Assembly: GCF_000787695.1 (NCBI RefSeq)
Contig: NZ_BBPH01000076.1
Span: 1 to 55,214, forward strand
Reading direction: 5' to 3'
Length of the DNA: 55,214 nucleotides
DNA from: Paracoccus sp. PAMC 22219
GTDB lineage: Bacteria; Pseudomonadota; Alphaproteobacteria; Rhodobacterales; Rhodobacteraceae
Position 1 is the stretch's first letter. The number at the start of each line of letters is the position of its first letter. Of the stretch, positions 46,295 to 55,214 are shown piece by piece. The notes beneath the pieces were generated by a model. The model was not told where the DNA came from, did not search any database, and saw only the letters and a list, made by a program, of their open reading frames with translations. A program made the position numbers and the translations under genes.

Positions 46295-48124
46295 TTATTC
46301 CGCCGCATCCGGCATCCCGCGCGCCAGCAGCGCGGTCAGGATGGTTCGCAGCGTGTCAGGGCGGAACGGCTTTTCGATCAGCGGCGCATGGTCGAACCCC
46401 TGCGGCAGGTTTTCGCGCCCATAGCCCGACACGAAGCAGAACGGTACCGACAGGCTGTCGAACAGGGCGGCGACCTCGTCCACCGGCTCTCCCTTGAGGT
46501 TGCCGTCCAGCAGGGCCAGGTCGACCGGACCGTTGCGGGCGGCGGCCAGCGCCTCGGGGACGCTGCGGGCGACGGCGGTGACGGTGGCCCCGGCATCCTC
46601 CAGCTCGTATCGCAGGTCCAACGCGACCAGCGGCTCGTCCTCGACCAGCAGCACGCGGGCGCCCTGCAGGGTCGACACGCGCACAATGGGCTGCCCGGCC
46701 AGCGCCTCGGCCGCGGCGGCCTGACCCGACAGCCGGGTGACGCCTTCGGTCAGGCGAATGGTCCAGACGACACCGTCGGGGTTCCAGTCGGCGCTGACCG
46801 CCGCGGCGTCGCCGCCCCCGGCCGCCCCGATCAGCGTCATGCCAAAGCCCATGCGCGACGGCGCGGTCACCGTCGGCCCCCCCGTCTCGCGCCAGGTCAG
46901 GACCAGGCGCTGACCCTCAAGCCGCCAGGCGATATGCACGATGCCGCCCGGAACCGACAGCGCGCCGTATTTCGCCGCGTTCGTGCCCAGTTCGTGCAGG
47001 GTCAGCGCCAGGCGCAGCATGGTGTCGGGCGCCAGTTCCACCGGCGGGCCGTCGCGGCGCAGGCGGTCGCCGTCCAGCGTGCCCGAGCTGATCTGGTCAT
47101 CGATCAATTGGTCCAGCGGCGCGCTGGCCCAGGTCGCATCCGACAAGATCGAATGGGCGCGGGCCAAGGCCTGCAAGCGGCCGCCAAAGCTGGTCTCGAA
47201 TTCCGGCAGGCTGCCGGACTGGCGCAGGCTTTGGCGGGCGATGGCCTGGACGTTGGCCAAGGTATTCTTGATGCGGTGGTTCAGCTCTCCGATCAGCAGG
47301 GCGCGGACCTCTTCGGACTGCTTTCGTTCGGTGATGTCCTGGACCTGCAGCGACAGCGACTGGCGGTTCAGCCCCTCGGACAGCACCGATCCATAGACCT
47401 CGCAGCAGATCGGGCCGATATCGGCGTGATCCAGGCTGATCTCGGCCGAGAAACGCGGCACGCCGTCCTGCTGGCTGTCCAGCCAGCCGGTCAGCAGCGC
47501 GGCCCCCTGTTCGTCCAGCCAGCCCGCCGCGGTGGCGGTCATGCCCAGCATGTCGCCCGCCGGGCGCCCGAACATGCGTTCCGCCCCCTTGGACCAACTG
47601 CGCACGCAGAGGTTCCGGTCCAGCGTCACAAACGCCAGCGGCGAATTGTCGGCATGCGCCTTCAGCTGCGCCATCGCGCGGTCGCGGTGCAGCGCGATGT
47701 CCTGCATCTCGTCGCGCTGGCGCTGCAGGTCCTTGGCTTGCCGGCCGATGCGAAAGAACACCTCGGCCTTGGATTTCAGCACCACCGGGTCAATGGGCTT
47801 GAAGATGTAATCGACGGCCCCCGCCTCGTATCCGCGGAAACGCCGGGCCTCGTCCATCTCGGCGGCGGTGACGAAGATGATCGGCACGCCACGGGTGCGT
47901 TCCGTGGACCGCATCAGTTCGGCCAGCTCATAGCCGTCGGTGCCGGGCATCTGCACGTCCAGAAACGCCAGCGCGTAATCGTGCTGCAACATCAGCTCCA
48001 GCGCCTCGGTCGCGGATCGGGCGGTGTCGACCACCAGCCCGTCGCGGCGCAGCAGCGCCTCCAGCGCCATGATGTTTTCCGCGATGTCGTCGACGATCAG
48101 GAAACGGATGGGTCTATCGGGCAT
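46295..48124 (-). CDS. Receiver-PAS-HWE histidine kinase-receiver protein
   Basis: The 609-residue cytoplasmic protein starts with a receiver domain (about 1-125; 'LIVDDIAENI', phospho-Asp in 'LAFLDVQMPGTDG'). A linker coiled coil and a PAS domain (about 165-280) follow. The HWE kinase core has 'GELNHRIKNTLANVQAIARQ' (phospho-His) and 'LALTLHELGTNAAKYGALS' (N box). A second receiver ends the protein (about 500-609; 'LLVEDEPLVALDLRYELE', 'LALLDGNLKGEPVDE'). The start has AGGAGA upstream. It overlaps the CheR gene by 11 bases. Stimulus unknown. Confidence 0.9.
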   Translation of the reverse strand: MPDRPIRFLIVDDIAENIMALEALLRRDGLVVDTARSATEALELMLQHDYALAFLDVQMPGTDGYELAELMRSTERTRGVPIIFVTAAEMDEARRFRGYEAGAVDYIFKPIDPVVLKSKAEVFFRIGRQAKDLQRQRDEMQDIALHRDRAMAQLKAHADNSPLAFVTLDRNLCVRSWSKGAERMFGRPAGDMLGMTATAAGWLDEQGAALLTGWLDSQQDGVPRFSAEISLDHADIGPICCEVYGSVLSEGLNRQSLSLQVQDITERKQSEEVRALLIGELNHRIKNTLANVQAIARQSLRQSGSLPEFETSFGGRLQALARAHSILSDATWASAPLDQLIDDQISSGTLDGDRLRRDGPPVELAPDTMLRLALTLHELGTNAAKYGALSVPGGIVHIAWRLEGQRLVLTWRETGGPTVTAPSRMGFGMTLIGAAGGGDAAAVSADWNPDGVVWTIRLTEGVTRLSGQAAAAEALAGQPIVRVSTLQGARVLLVEDEPLVALDLRYELEDAGATVTAVARSVPEALAAARNGPVDLALLDGNLKGEPVDEVAALFDSLSVPFCFVSGYGRENLPQGFDHAPLIEKPFRPDTLRTILTALLARGMPDAAE

Positions 48125-48977
48125 GAACAGTCTCCTGGTCGGCAGTCCGGCGCCAGATCCGGTCCGGTTCGGCAAAGGCCGCAAAGGACGCGGCATGGGT
48201 GGAAAAGCGCAACGTCTCGTGAGAGCCGAGGCCAAGAAAGCCGCCCCGCGCCAGAGCCTCGGCGAACAGGCCCACGGCGCGGTCCTGCAGCGTTCCGTCG
48301 AAATAGATCAGCACGTTCCGGCAGGACACCAGCTGCACCTCGGAGAACACCTGATCGGTGGCTAGGTTGTGTTCGGTGAACACCGTGCGCGACCGCAGGC
48401 ACCGATCAAAGGCCGCGCGCCCATAGGCGGCGGTATAGTAATCCGACAGCGACCCCAGCCCCCCCGCCCGCTGATAGTTCTGCGAAAAGACCGGCAGGCG
48501 GTCGATGTCATAGATCCCGGCCTCGGCCCGGGCCAGGGCGCGGCGGTTGATTTCCGTGGCATAGAACATCGTGCGGTCGAACAGGCCCTCCTCCTGGAAC
48601 AGGATGGCCAGGGAATACAGCTCCTCTCCGTCGGCACAGCCCGCCACCCAGACCTTCAGCGACGGAAAGGTCCGCAGATGCGGGATCACCTCGCGGCGCA
48701 GCGCCAGGTAATAGGCCGGGTCGCGGAACATCTCACTGACCTGCACCGTCATCGCGTCGATGATGTCGGGCAGCACGGCGGGGTCGTGCAGCAGACGGCC
48801 CTGAACCTCGGACAGGGTCGCGCAGCCCAACCGTTCGCGCGCCAGTTCCGCCCGCCGCGCCAGCGACGTCCGCGAATAGGACCGGAAATCGTAATGGTGG
48901 CGCCGGTTCAGCGCCTCCAGGAACAGGTCCAGCTCGATCGCATCGGCCGCGTGCAGGGGGACGGGATCGACGCTCAT
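48114..48977 (-). CDS. CheR-type protein-glutamate methyltransferase
   Basis: The 287-residue protein has an N-terminal helical CheR_N part and a SAM-binding domain with '[17 protein letters not shown]' (motif I), '[16 protein letters not shown]' and '[11 protein letters not shown]'. CheR methylates glutamates in chemoreceptors. No cheB, cheA, cheW or receptor gene is nearby, so it may methylate another target. It is coupled to the upstream hybrid kinase (ATGA) and overlaps the downstream kinase gene. Confidence 0.9.
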   Translation of the reverse strand: MSVDPVPLHAADAIELDLFLEALNRRHHYDFRSYSRTSLARRAELARERLGCATLSEVQGRLLHDPAVLPDIIDAMTVQVSEMFRDPAYYLALRREVIPHLRTFPSLKVWVAGCADGEELYSLAILFQEEGLFDRTMFYATEINRRALARAEAGIYDIDRLPVFSQNYQRAGGLGSLSDYYTAAYGRAAFDRCLRSRTVFTEHNLATDQVFSEVQLVSCRNVLIYFDGTLQDRAVGLFAEALARGGFLGLGSHETLRFSTHAASFAAFAEPDRIWRRTADQETVHAR

Positions 48978-51900
48978 CTGGGCATCCAGACCCGGGTCAG
49001 CGACAGCAGCTTGTCGACGTCCAGGGGCTTGGGCAGATAATCGTTGGCCCCCGCCGCCAGGCACTGGTTCTGATCCTCGGCCATGGCCTTGGCGGTCAGC
49101 ATGATGATGGGCAGCGACTTCCAACGGTCGATCTTGCGGATCTCTCGCGTGGCGGTCAGGCCGTCCATTTCCGGCATCATCACGTCCATCAGCACCAGGT
49201 CCACCTTGGGCGCGGCACCGTCGTTGATGCGGCCCAGGGCCTCCAGCGCCTCGCGGCCGTTCCGGGCGATCTGGACGGTCGCGCCATGCGGCTCGAACAC
49301 GCCGGTCAGGGCATAGACGTTGCGGATGTCGTCCTCGACCACCAGGATGCGGCGCCCTTCCAGCTGCGCGTCGCGGTTCAGCGACGCGGCCAGCATGTCG
49401 CGCTGTTTCTGGGGCAGGTCGGACACGACCTGGTGCAGGAACAGCGTCACCTCGTTTATCAGGCGTTCGGGCGATTTCGCGCCCTTGATGATGATCGATT
49501 TCGAATAGCGGCGCAGGCGCTGCTCCTCGGCCTCGGACAGGGCGCGGGCGGTATAGACGATGACCGGCGGAAAGGACGCCGTGCCGTCCCCGTCCAGCTG
49601 TTCCAGCACCTCAAAGCCCGACGCGTCCGGCAGGGTCATGTCCAGCACGATGCAGTCGACCGTCTGGCTGCGGCAGACCTGCAGCGCCTCGGCGGCGGTG
49701 CCAGCACCCACCGTCTCGACCCCGTCGCTGGTCAGCAGAGCCTTGAGGCCCAGCATCTGTGCGGGATCGTCCTCGACGATCAGAACCCGGCGCAGACGCT
49801 GCTCCAGCCGCGTTTCCAGGTTGCGGATCGCCGTGGCCAGATCGTCCCGGCGCACCGGCTTCATCATGTAGCTGATGGCCCCCTGGGCCAGCGCCTCCTT
49901 GGTGTAATCGTCGGCCGAGACCATGTGCACGGGAATGTGGCGCGTGGTGGTGTCGCGTTTCAGCCGGTCCAGCGCGGACAGGCCCGAATGATCGGGCAGG
50001 CCCACGTCCATGACGATGGCCTGCGGCAGGAAATGGCGCGCCGCACGCACCGCGTCATCGGCCCGTCCCACACAGACGCAGCGGAATCCCAGCTCCTGCG
50101 CCAGACCGTACAGGATGCGGGCAAAGGCCGGATCGTCCTCGACCACCAGCATGACCCGGTCCCCGGCCGCGATATCGGCGCGGTCGTCATCGACCCCCGA
50201 CAGCGCATCCAGCATCATCGGCGCGGGTTCCGGCATCGTGGGCACGGGCGCGGACCGCCGCGCCGGGGCGGGCGATTGCAGCGCGGGGGCCGCGGGCAGG
50301 ATCAGCGTGAAGGTGCTGCCCTTGCCGGGCGCGCTGGTCAGGGTGATCCGCCCGCCCAGCAGGTCGGCCAACTCGCGGCAGATCGACAGGCCCAGCCCCG
50401 TGCCGCCAAAGCGGCGAGAGATGGTGCCGTCCGCCTGCCGGAACGCCTCGAACACGGTCTCCTGCTGGCTGGCGTCGATGCCGATGCCGCTGTCCTGCAC
50501 CGACAGGGCGATCCCCTGCGGCGCAGGAGAGACATGCAGCACCACCTGCCCCCGCTCGGTGAACTTCAGCGCGTTCGAGATGAAGTTCCGCAGCACCTGT
50601 TCCAGCCGCTGCCGATCGGTGTGGAAGGCCGCGACGGCCGGATCCACCTGCGCGGTCAGCGTCAGGCCCTTGTCGCGGGCCTGCGCCTCGAAGCCACGGA
50701 CCAGCTTGTCGGCCAGCACCTGCGGGTCGACCGTGTCGCGCGACACGTCCATCTTGCCGGATTCGATCTTGGACAGGTCCAGGATGTCGTTGATCAGCGC
50801 CAGCAGATCCTTGCCCGACGCCTCGATCGTCTCGGCCCAGCGGACCTGCTCCTCGGACAGGTTGCGGCCGCGGTTGTCCGACAGCAGGCGCGACATGATC
50901 AGCAGCGCGTTTAGTGGCGTGCGCAGTTCGTGCGACATGTTCGCGACGAATTCGGACTTGTAGCGGCTTTCCTGCGCCAGCTCCTGCGCCTGATCCTCCA
51001 GCATGCGGCGCGACCGGGCCAGCGCGTCGCGCTGTTCCTCCAACTCCTGCGTCTGGCTCTCCAGCTGCGCGTTCTGCTCCTCCAGCTCGGCCTGCTGGGC
51101 CTCCAGCCGGCGCTGGCTGTCCTGCAGGGCGCGGGTCTGCTCCTCCAGCTCCTCGTTCGAGGCGGCAAGCTCCTCTGTATGGGCGCGCAGCTCCTCGGCC
51201 TGGCGGCGGGTCTCCTCCAGCAGCTCCTGCAGCTGCTGGCGGTACTGGGCGGAGCGCAGGGCAATGCCCAGCTTGTCGCCGATACGTTCGAACAGGTCGA
51301 TCACGCGCGGGCTGGGGGCGGAGTCCAGCCCGAATTCCAGCACGCCGTTGATCAGCTGACCGTCCCGCATCGGCACGATCAGCGCATGCGCAGTGCGCCC
51401 GCGCGCCAGCCCCGACCCCCAGCCCAGCGCCTGGTCCGGCGCCAGCGACATCTGCAGGATGCGGCCTTCGGTGATGGCCCGGCCCAGATGGCCTTCGTCA
51501 TCGGCCACACGCTCGGCCAGGGCGGCCCCGTCGGTGCCCCACTGCGCCAGCCGCATGTGGCCGTGACCGTTGCGGGCATAGGCGACGGCGGCGCGCGCGC
51601 CGATCCGGTCGGCCAGCACCTGCAGGACCTGACGGGCCAGCTTTTCGGTCGACAGGTCGCCCTGCACGGCGCGGGACACCGCGACCTGGGTGCCGGTGAT
51701 CCAGTCGGTGTCCAGCAGCTTGCCGCGGGTCACGATCAGTCTGCGCCCCAGAAAGCCCAAGCACAGATAAACGATCCCGGCCAGCGCGCGGTTGATCCCC
51801 GCCAGCGTCGGATCGATGCCGACATTGTCCTTCTGGAACGCCAGCGCCATCGCCCCGCAGACCAGCACGGCCGTGGCAACCGGCAGCGCGGGCCAGCGCG

Positions 51901-52039
51901 CGAAGACCGCAAGACTCAGCGGCAGGATATAGATCAGCCAGACCGCCGTCCCCAGAGGCACCATCAGATCCAGGGTGAACACGCCGGCAAGGGCCGCTCC
52001 GATGACGATCAGAATCGTCAGGTCTAGGGTCTTGGTCAC
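48974..52039 (-). CDS. Membrane hybrid histidine kinase with three receiver domains
   Basis: The 1021-residue protein has about three membrane helices (1-105), a GAF domain (about 125-270), a Glu/Gln-rich coiled coil (about 275-375), then HisKA with phospho-His in '[13 protein letters not shown]' and an HATPase domain ('NFISNALKF', '[18 protein letters not shown]'). Three receivers follow with aspartates in '[12 protein letters not shown]', '[12 protein letters not shown]' and '[12 protein letters not shown]'. The start is GTG at 52039, six bases after AGGAGA; an ATG at 52105 lies upstream of that site. It is the first gene of the signalling operon. Confidence 0.92.
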   Translation of the reverse strand: MTKTLDLTILIVIGAALAGVFTLDLMVPLGTAVWLIYILPLSLAVFARWPALPVATAVLVCGAMALAFQKDNVGIDPTLAGINRALAGIVYLCLGFLGRRLIVTRGKLLDTDWITGTQVAVSRAVQGDLSTEKLARQVLQVLADRIGARAAVAYARNGHGHMRLAQWGTDGAALAERVADDEGHLGRAITEGRILQMSLAPDQALGWGSGLARGRTAHALIVPMRDGQLINGVLEFGLDSAPSPRVIDLFERIGDKLGIALRSAQYRQQLQELLEETRRQAEELRAHTEELAASNEELEEQTRALQDSQRRLEAQQAELEEQNAQLESQTQELEEQRDALARSRRMLEDQAQELAQESRYKSEFVANMSHELRTPLNALLIMSRLLSDNRGRNLSEEQVRWAETIEASGKDLLALINDILDLSKIESGKMDVSRDTVDPQVLADKLVRGFEAQARDKGLTLTAQVDPAVAAFHTDRQRLEQVLRNFISNALKFTERGQVVLHVSPAPQGIALSVQDSGIGIDASQQETVFEAFRQADGTISRRFGGTGLGLSICRELADLLGGRITLTSAPGKGSTFTLILPAAPALQSPAPARRSAPVPTMPEPAPMMLDALSGVDDDRADIAAGDRVMLVVEDDPAFARILYGLAQELGFRCVCVGRADDAVRAARHFLPQAIVMDVGLPDHSGLSALDRLKRDTTTRHIPVHMVSADDYTKEALAQGAISYMMKPVRRDDLATAIRNLETRLEQRLRRVLIVEDDPAQMLGLKALLTSDGVETVGAGTAAEALQVCRSQTVDCIVLDMTLPDASGFEVLEQLDGDGTASFPPVIVYTARALSEAEEQRLRRYSKSIIIKGAKSPERLINEVTLFLHQVVSDLPQKQRDMLAASLNRDAQLEGRRILVVEDDIRNVYALTGVFEPHGATVQIARNGREALEALGRINDGAAPKVDLVLMDVMMPEMDGLTATREIRKIDRWKSLPIIMLTAKAMAEDQNQCLAAGANDYLPKPLDVDKLLSLTRVWMPR

Positions 52040-52202
52040 GGTCTCTCCTGAACGGCAGTATTTTCGACGGCATCGTCGAACGTCCCGACCGGGCCTTTCG
52101 TTCAACCGCCTGTGATCGATATTTGATAAGTCGACGCCACCAGACGGTCCCCGTCATCCGCGCCGCACGGCCATATCCAAACCGGATGGTCCTGTCGAGG
52201 GC

Positions 52203-52751
52203 TCAGCGCGCCCGCGGCGGCCACATCCGCCCCCAGACCCCGTCGCGCCGGATCAGCGCATGGTGCAGCGCCGCGCCGACATGCAAGACCAGCACCGCGA
52301 TCAGCGCCCAGGCCGCCAGTGCGTGCAGGCTGCTTGCGGCATCGGCCAAGGGTTTCGACCGGGGGATCAGCGTCGGCAGGCCAAGCGCGTCCAGCCCCTC
52401 GATCGGAAAGCCGCCGGCGCGGACGCGGACATAGCCCGACAGCGGCATCACCACCATCAGCGCGTACAGCGCCAGATGCGACAGGCCCGCCGCCCGCCGT
52501 TGCCAGGCGGGCATGGTCGCGGGCAGAGGCGCGGGCGGATGCGTCAGCCGCCAGACCAGCCGCAGCGCGATGATGGCGATCAGCAGGCTGCCCACGTTCT
52601 TGTGAAACAGGTAAAGCGCATCGCCAAGGCCGCGATCCAGCCCATCCCGCACCATCAACAGCCCCACCGGGATCATCGCCAGGACCAGCGCCGCGACCAG
52701 CCAGTGCAGCATCCGCGCCGTGGTGCCATAGCCTGCGGATCGATGATCCAT
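52203..52751 (-). CDS. Cytochrome b561 family protein
   Basis: The 182-residue, four-helix protein has histidines placed for two b haems: 'MLHWLVAAL', 'LFHKNVGSLL', 'SLHALAAWAL' and 'LHVGAALHHALI'. Members pass electrons from ubiquinol, for example to superoxide or other acceptors. It starts 'MDHRSAGYGTTARMLHWL'. It is monocistronic: 163 bases from the kinase operon and divergent from the CDP-alcohol gene. Confidence 0.9.
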   Translation of the reverse strand: MDHRSAGYGTTARMLHWLVAALVLAMIPVGLLMVRDGLDRGLGDALYLFHKNVGSLLIAIIALRLVWRLTHPPAPLPATMPAWQRRAAGLSHLALYALMVVMPLSGYVRVRAGGFPIEGLDALGLPTLIPRSKPLADAASSLHALAAWALIAVLVLHVGAALHHALIRRDGVWGRMWPPRAR

Positions 52752-52829
52752 GTCGCAGTCCTCCTGTTCCGACAGGATAGCCCGCGATCGCGCTGAGGCA
52801 AGCGTGTTGAGAAGTCCGCTTGACGCGTC

Positions 52830-53597
52830 ATGCGCCTGTCATATGTTCAGCCGATGCAGATTTCCCGCCCCGACCTTGCCGATCCGGCCATCAGACCGGC
52901 CGCCGCCGCAGGCCGCCGCCTGCCCGAGGGGCTGATCCTGGCCATTCCCGCGGGCCTGGCCCTGAACCTGGGCGTCGGCGTGATGGTCCTGGGGCAAGGC
53001 ACCGGCGCGCTGGCGGCGGGTGCCGTCTATCTGGCGGGGGCGGCGCTGGTCTGCGTCGCGATGCGCCGCCATTATCCGCATGCAAGGCTGGGGTGGTGCA
53101 ATGCCGTGACGCTGATGCGCATGGCGCTGACGGCGGCGCTGATCGCGCCCCTGGTCGGCGGGGTGGCGGCGGGCTGGGCCGTGGCCGCCATCGCGACGAT
53201 ATCGCTGTCGCTGGACGGGGTGGACGGCTGGCTGGCGCGGCGCAGTGGGCTGTGTTCCGAATTCGGCGCCCGCTTCGACATGGAGGTCGACGCGGCGCTG
53301 GCGCTGATCCTGGCGCTGCATGCCCTGGCCGGCAGTCCCGTCGGGGCGGAGATCCTGGCGTTGGGCGTCATGCGCTATCTGTTCATCGGCGCGGGGCTGA
53401 TCTGGCCGTGGATCATGGCGCCGCTGCCGGTCAGCTATGCGCGCAAGGCCGTCTGCGTGCTGCAGCTGGCGACGTTGATCGCGCTGCAGGTGCCGGTGCT
53501 GCCGGATGATCTGGCGATCACGCTGGCCCGGATCGCGGCGGCGGCGCTGATCTGGTCCTTTGGCCGCGACGTGCTGTGGCTGCGGGGCCATCGGTGA
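52830..53597 (+). CDS. CDP-alcohol phosphatidyltransferase family protein
   Basis: The 255-residue membrane protein has the full catalytic motif DxxDGxxARx8Gx3Dx3D, read as 'DGVDGWLARRSGL' followed by 'GARFDMEVD'. Such enzymes join a CDP-activated lipid or alcohol to a second alcohol. The usual phosphatidylglycerol or phosphatidylcholine synthases are shorter or differently arranged, so the substrate is open. The start may be 52830 or the ATG at 52854; neither has a clear ribosome site. Its stop overlaps the sulfatase-like gene (GTGA). Confidence 0.85.
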   Translation: MRLSYVQPMQISRPDLADPAIRPAAAAGRRLPEGLILAIPAGLALNLGVGVMVLGQGTGALAAGAVYLAGAALVCVAMRRHYPHARLGWCNAVTLMRMALTAALIAPLVGGVAAGWAVAAIATISLSLDGVDGWLARRSGLCSEFGARFDMEVDAALALILALHALAGSPVGAEILALGVMRYLFIGAGLIWPWIMAPLPVSYARKAVCVLQLATLIALQVPVLPDDLAITLARIAAAALIWSFGRDVLWLRGHR

Positions 53598-55171
53598 CGC
53601 CCCGGCCCTGGTCGGTCCTTGCCGCCATCCTGTTGCTGCACGGCCTACTGGCCCTTCCTGCGCATCCTGACCAGCTGGCCTGGACCGCGCTGGCCCGCCC
53701 CGCACCGGAACTGGCGGTCGTGATCCTGATGGCGCTGGCTGCGGGTCGGTCGCTTGCGGGGCAGTTGCTGCGCGTGGCGGTCACACTGACCCTGACCCTT
53801 GTCACCGTACTCAAGGTCGCGGACCTGGCGATGCTGGAAAGCTTGGGACGGCGGTTCAATCCGGTCGCGGACCTGCCGCTGATCGACGCCTCGGTCCGGC
53901 TGATCGCGGGCAGCCTGGGGCCGTGGCAGGCCGCGGGCGCCGTCCTGGCCGCGCTGCTGGCCATGGCGCTGATCGCTGCGGGGACGTGGTGGGCCGTGGG
54001 TGTGCTGAGGCGCCGGGCACCGCAAGCCGGGTGGGCGCGCGCCGCCAGCCTGGCCGCATCCGCCGTGGGCATCGCCCTGCTGACCACGATGCCGCCCCCC
54101 ACCGCCACCTATGCCGTCGACCGCGCGCAGCTGTCGGCACGCACCGTTATGGAACTGCGCCAGTTCCGCGAACAGGCGCGACAGGACACGCTGGCCGGGC
54201 TGCAGGACCCACTGGCGCTGATCGACCGCGACGTGCTGGTGATCTTTCTGGAAAGCTATGGCCGGACCAGCTTTGACAGGTCCTTCTTTGCCGACGCGCA
54301 CTTGCCACGGCTGCGCCAGGGACAGCAGGCGCTGCAGGATCGTGGGTTGGCCATGGCGTCGGGGTTCCTGACCTCTCCGACGCATGGAGGACAAAGCTGG
54401 CTGGCGCATGCGACGCTGGCCAACGGGCTGTGGGTCAACGACCAGACCCGCTATCAGGCCGCCATCGCCAGCGGGCGCCGCACGCTGTTCCATCACGCAG
54501 CCGATGCCGGGTTCCGCACCGCCGCCGTGATGCCCGCCATCGTCCGTCCCTGGCCCGAGGCGTCGACCATGGGGTTCCAGCGGATCCTGGCCGCGCCCGA
54601 CCTGGGCTATCGCGGGCAGCCCTTCAATTGGGTCACGATGCCCGACCAGTTCACGTTGGAAGCGACAGACCGCCTGTTGCGCGACGGCAGCGACCCGCGC
54701 CGCCTGTTCGCGCAGATCGCCCTGATCTCGTCCCACGCGCCCTGGACCCCGGTCCCGGAGATGCTGCCGTGGGAGGATCTGGGCGACGGGACCGAATTCG
54801 ACGCGATGGCGCAGGCGGGCGATCCGCCGAACGTCGTCTGGCGCGACCGCGACCGGGTGCGGGCGCAATATCGCGATACCATCGACTATACGCTGCAGGC
54901 GGTGCTGGAATACGCCGCGCGGCAGGGGGACGACGCGCCGCTGATCCTGCTGATCGGCGATCACCAGGCGGCAACCCCCATCGGCTTGGATGACCGGCGC
55001 GAGGTTCCGATCCACGTCATCGGCCCGCCCGATCTGGTCGCCCTGACCGACGGATGGGGCCTGACGCCGGGGCTGATCCCAGAGCCAGGCAGCACGGCGA
55101 TGCCGATGGACGCATTTCGCGACCGTTTCATGCGCAACTTTTCCGGGGCCGGGGACGTGCCTCCTGCATGA
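53594..55171 (+). CDS. Sulfatase/LtaS-like membrane alkaline-phosphatase-superfamily protein
   Basis: The 525-residue protein has four or five helices (about 5-165) and then a periplasmic alkaline-phosphatase-fold domain. Motifs include 'VLVIFLESYGRTSFD' (first metal site), 'SPTHGGQSWLAHATLANG' (nucleophile region), 'ALISSHAPW' and 'LLIGDHQAATP' (metal histidine). Relatives include phosphoglycerol and phosphoethanolamine transferases and LtaS. The GTG start at 53594 overlaps the CDP-alcohol gene, and its stop overlaps the next start. A transferase acting on the upstream enzyme's lipid product is an inference. Confidence 0.8.
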   Translation: MTPRPWSVLAAILLLHGLLALPAHPDQLAWTALARPAPELAVVILMALAAGRSLAGQLLRVAVTLTLTLVTVLKVADLAMLESLGRRFNPVADLPLIDASVRLIAGSLGPWQAAGAVLAALLAMALIAAGTWWAVGVLRRRAPQAGWARAASLAASAVGIALLTTMPPPTATYAVDRAQLSARTVMELRQFREQARQDTLAGLQDPLALIDRDVLVIFLESYGRTSFDRSFFADAHLPRLRQGQQALQDRGLAMASGFLTSPTHGGQSWLAHATLANGLWVNDQTRYQAAIASGRRTLFHHAADAGFRTAAVMPAIVRPWPEASTMGFQRILAAPDLGYRGQPFNWVTMPDQFTLEATDRLLRDGSDPRRLFAQIALISSHAPWTPVPEMLPWEDLGDGTEFDAMAQAGDPPNVVWRDRDRVRAQYRDTIDYTLQAVLEYAARQGDDAPLILLIGDHQAATPIGLDDRREVPIHVIGPPDLVALTDGWGLTPGLIPEPGSTAMPMDAFRDRFMRNFSGAGDVPPA

Positions 55172-55214
55172 ACGTGACACGCAGTCTTCAAATCCTGGTC
55201 GCCCTGGCGGTGAT
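55168..55214 (+). CDS. Partial gene, cut by window end
   Basis: An ATG at 55168 overlaps the previous stop (ATGA). Fifteen codons are visible, reading MNVTRSLQILVALAV, which looks like a signal peptide or membrane anchor. It is probably the third member of the cluster. Nothing more can be said from this window. Confidence 0.6.
   Translation, partial: MNVTRSLQILVALAV

Noticed and set aside
52820-52853. Leaderless promoter before the CDP-alcohol gene (TTGACG and CATATG)
   Set aside because: Spacing is too short and the start codon is itself uncertain.

Overview
The window is very GC-rich. It carries a tightly packed alphaproteobacterial gene set: GapR/DUF2312, DUF1127, an HWE-type histidine kinase, a PuuE-UraD fusion and a dac-tmk-holB-tatD block. 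Protein style and gene order suggest a member of the Rhodobacterales, probably close to Paracoccus. That placement is an inference from recognisable proteins, not from a database search. It looks like ordinary chromosome: no insertion sequence, prophage, CRISPR array or rRNA was seen, there is one tRNA, and no gene-free gap exceeds 300 bases.

Layout. (1) 119-8205: a purine/ureide region with PuuD (urate hydroxylase), UraH, two NCS2-type purine permeases, an IclR regulator, a PuuE-UraD fusion and ureidoglycine aminohydrolase. Together these take urate to ureidoglycolate, except for allantoate hydrolysis, which must be encoded elsewhere. (2) 8222-19144: housekeeping and miscellaneous genes (DUF3140, acyltransferase-like membrane protein, EamA exporter, YebC, DUF1127, SLC13 permease, YmdB phosphoesterase, CspA with promoter and terminator, tRNA-Thr, an iron-type ABC permease, an unknown protein, GapR, a small membrane protein, Dtd). 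(3) 19385-26931: DEAD-box helicase, thymidine kinase, then D-Ala-D-Ala carboxypeptidase, tmk, holB, tatD, an MBL-fold phosphodiesterase and an AEC transporter. The run from tmk onward has touching or overlapping ends. (4) 27020-33271, minus strand: a polyamine-type ABC operon with two paralogous binding proteins, each followed by a perfect hairpin, and a hemerythrin-like gene coupled to its end. (5) 33492-36023: a second DEAD-box helicase and an acyl-CoA thioesterase. (6) 36124-43592: a TPP riboswitch followed by thiD-thiO-thiS-thiG-thiE-thiF-thiY-tenA-thiZ-thiX, joining thiazole synthesis to pyrimidine salvage; thiC is absent. (7) 43579-46091, minus strand: the methionine importer metN-metI-metQ. 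(8) 46295-52039, minus strand: a three-gene signalling operon (hybrid kinase with three receiver domains, CheR-like methyltransferase, receiver-PAS-HWE kinase-receiver). (9) 52203-55214: cytochrome b561, then a CDP-alcohol phosphatidyltransferase coupled to a sulfatase/LtaS-like membrane enzyme and a third gene cut by the window end.

Seven genes are each broken by exactly one apparently missing base, and an eighth event is likely. Adding one base restores a full-length, family-typical protein each time, and five of the seven sites lie in runs of G or C. This pattern points to sequence or assembly error rather than real gene decay, so these genes are annotated as CDSs with the break marked.

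No clearly undescribed system was found. The most system-like candidates for a second look are the kinase-CheR-HWE kinase operon, the CDP-alcohol transferase/sulfatase-like cluster at the right edge, the hemerythrin gene coupled to the polyamine operon, and a ThiF-rhodanese fusion that lacks the usual zinc cysteines.
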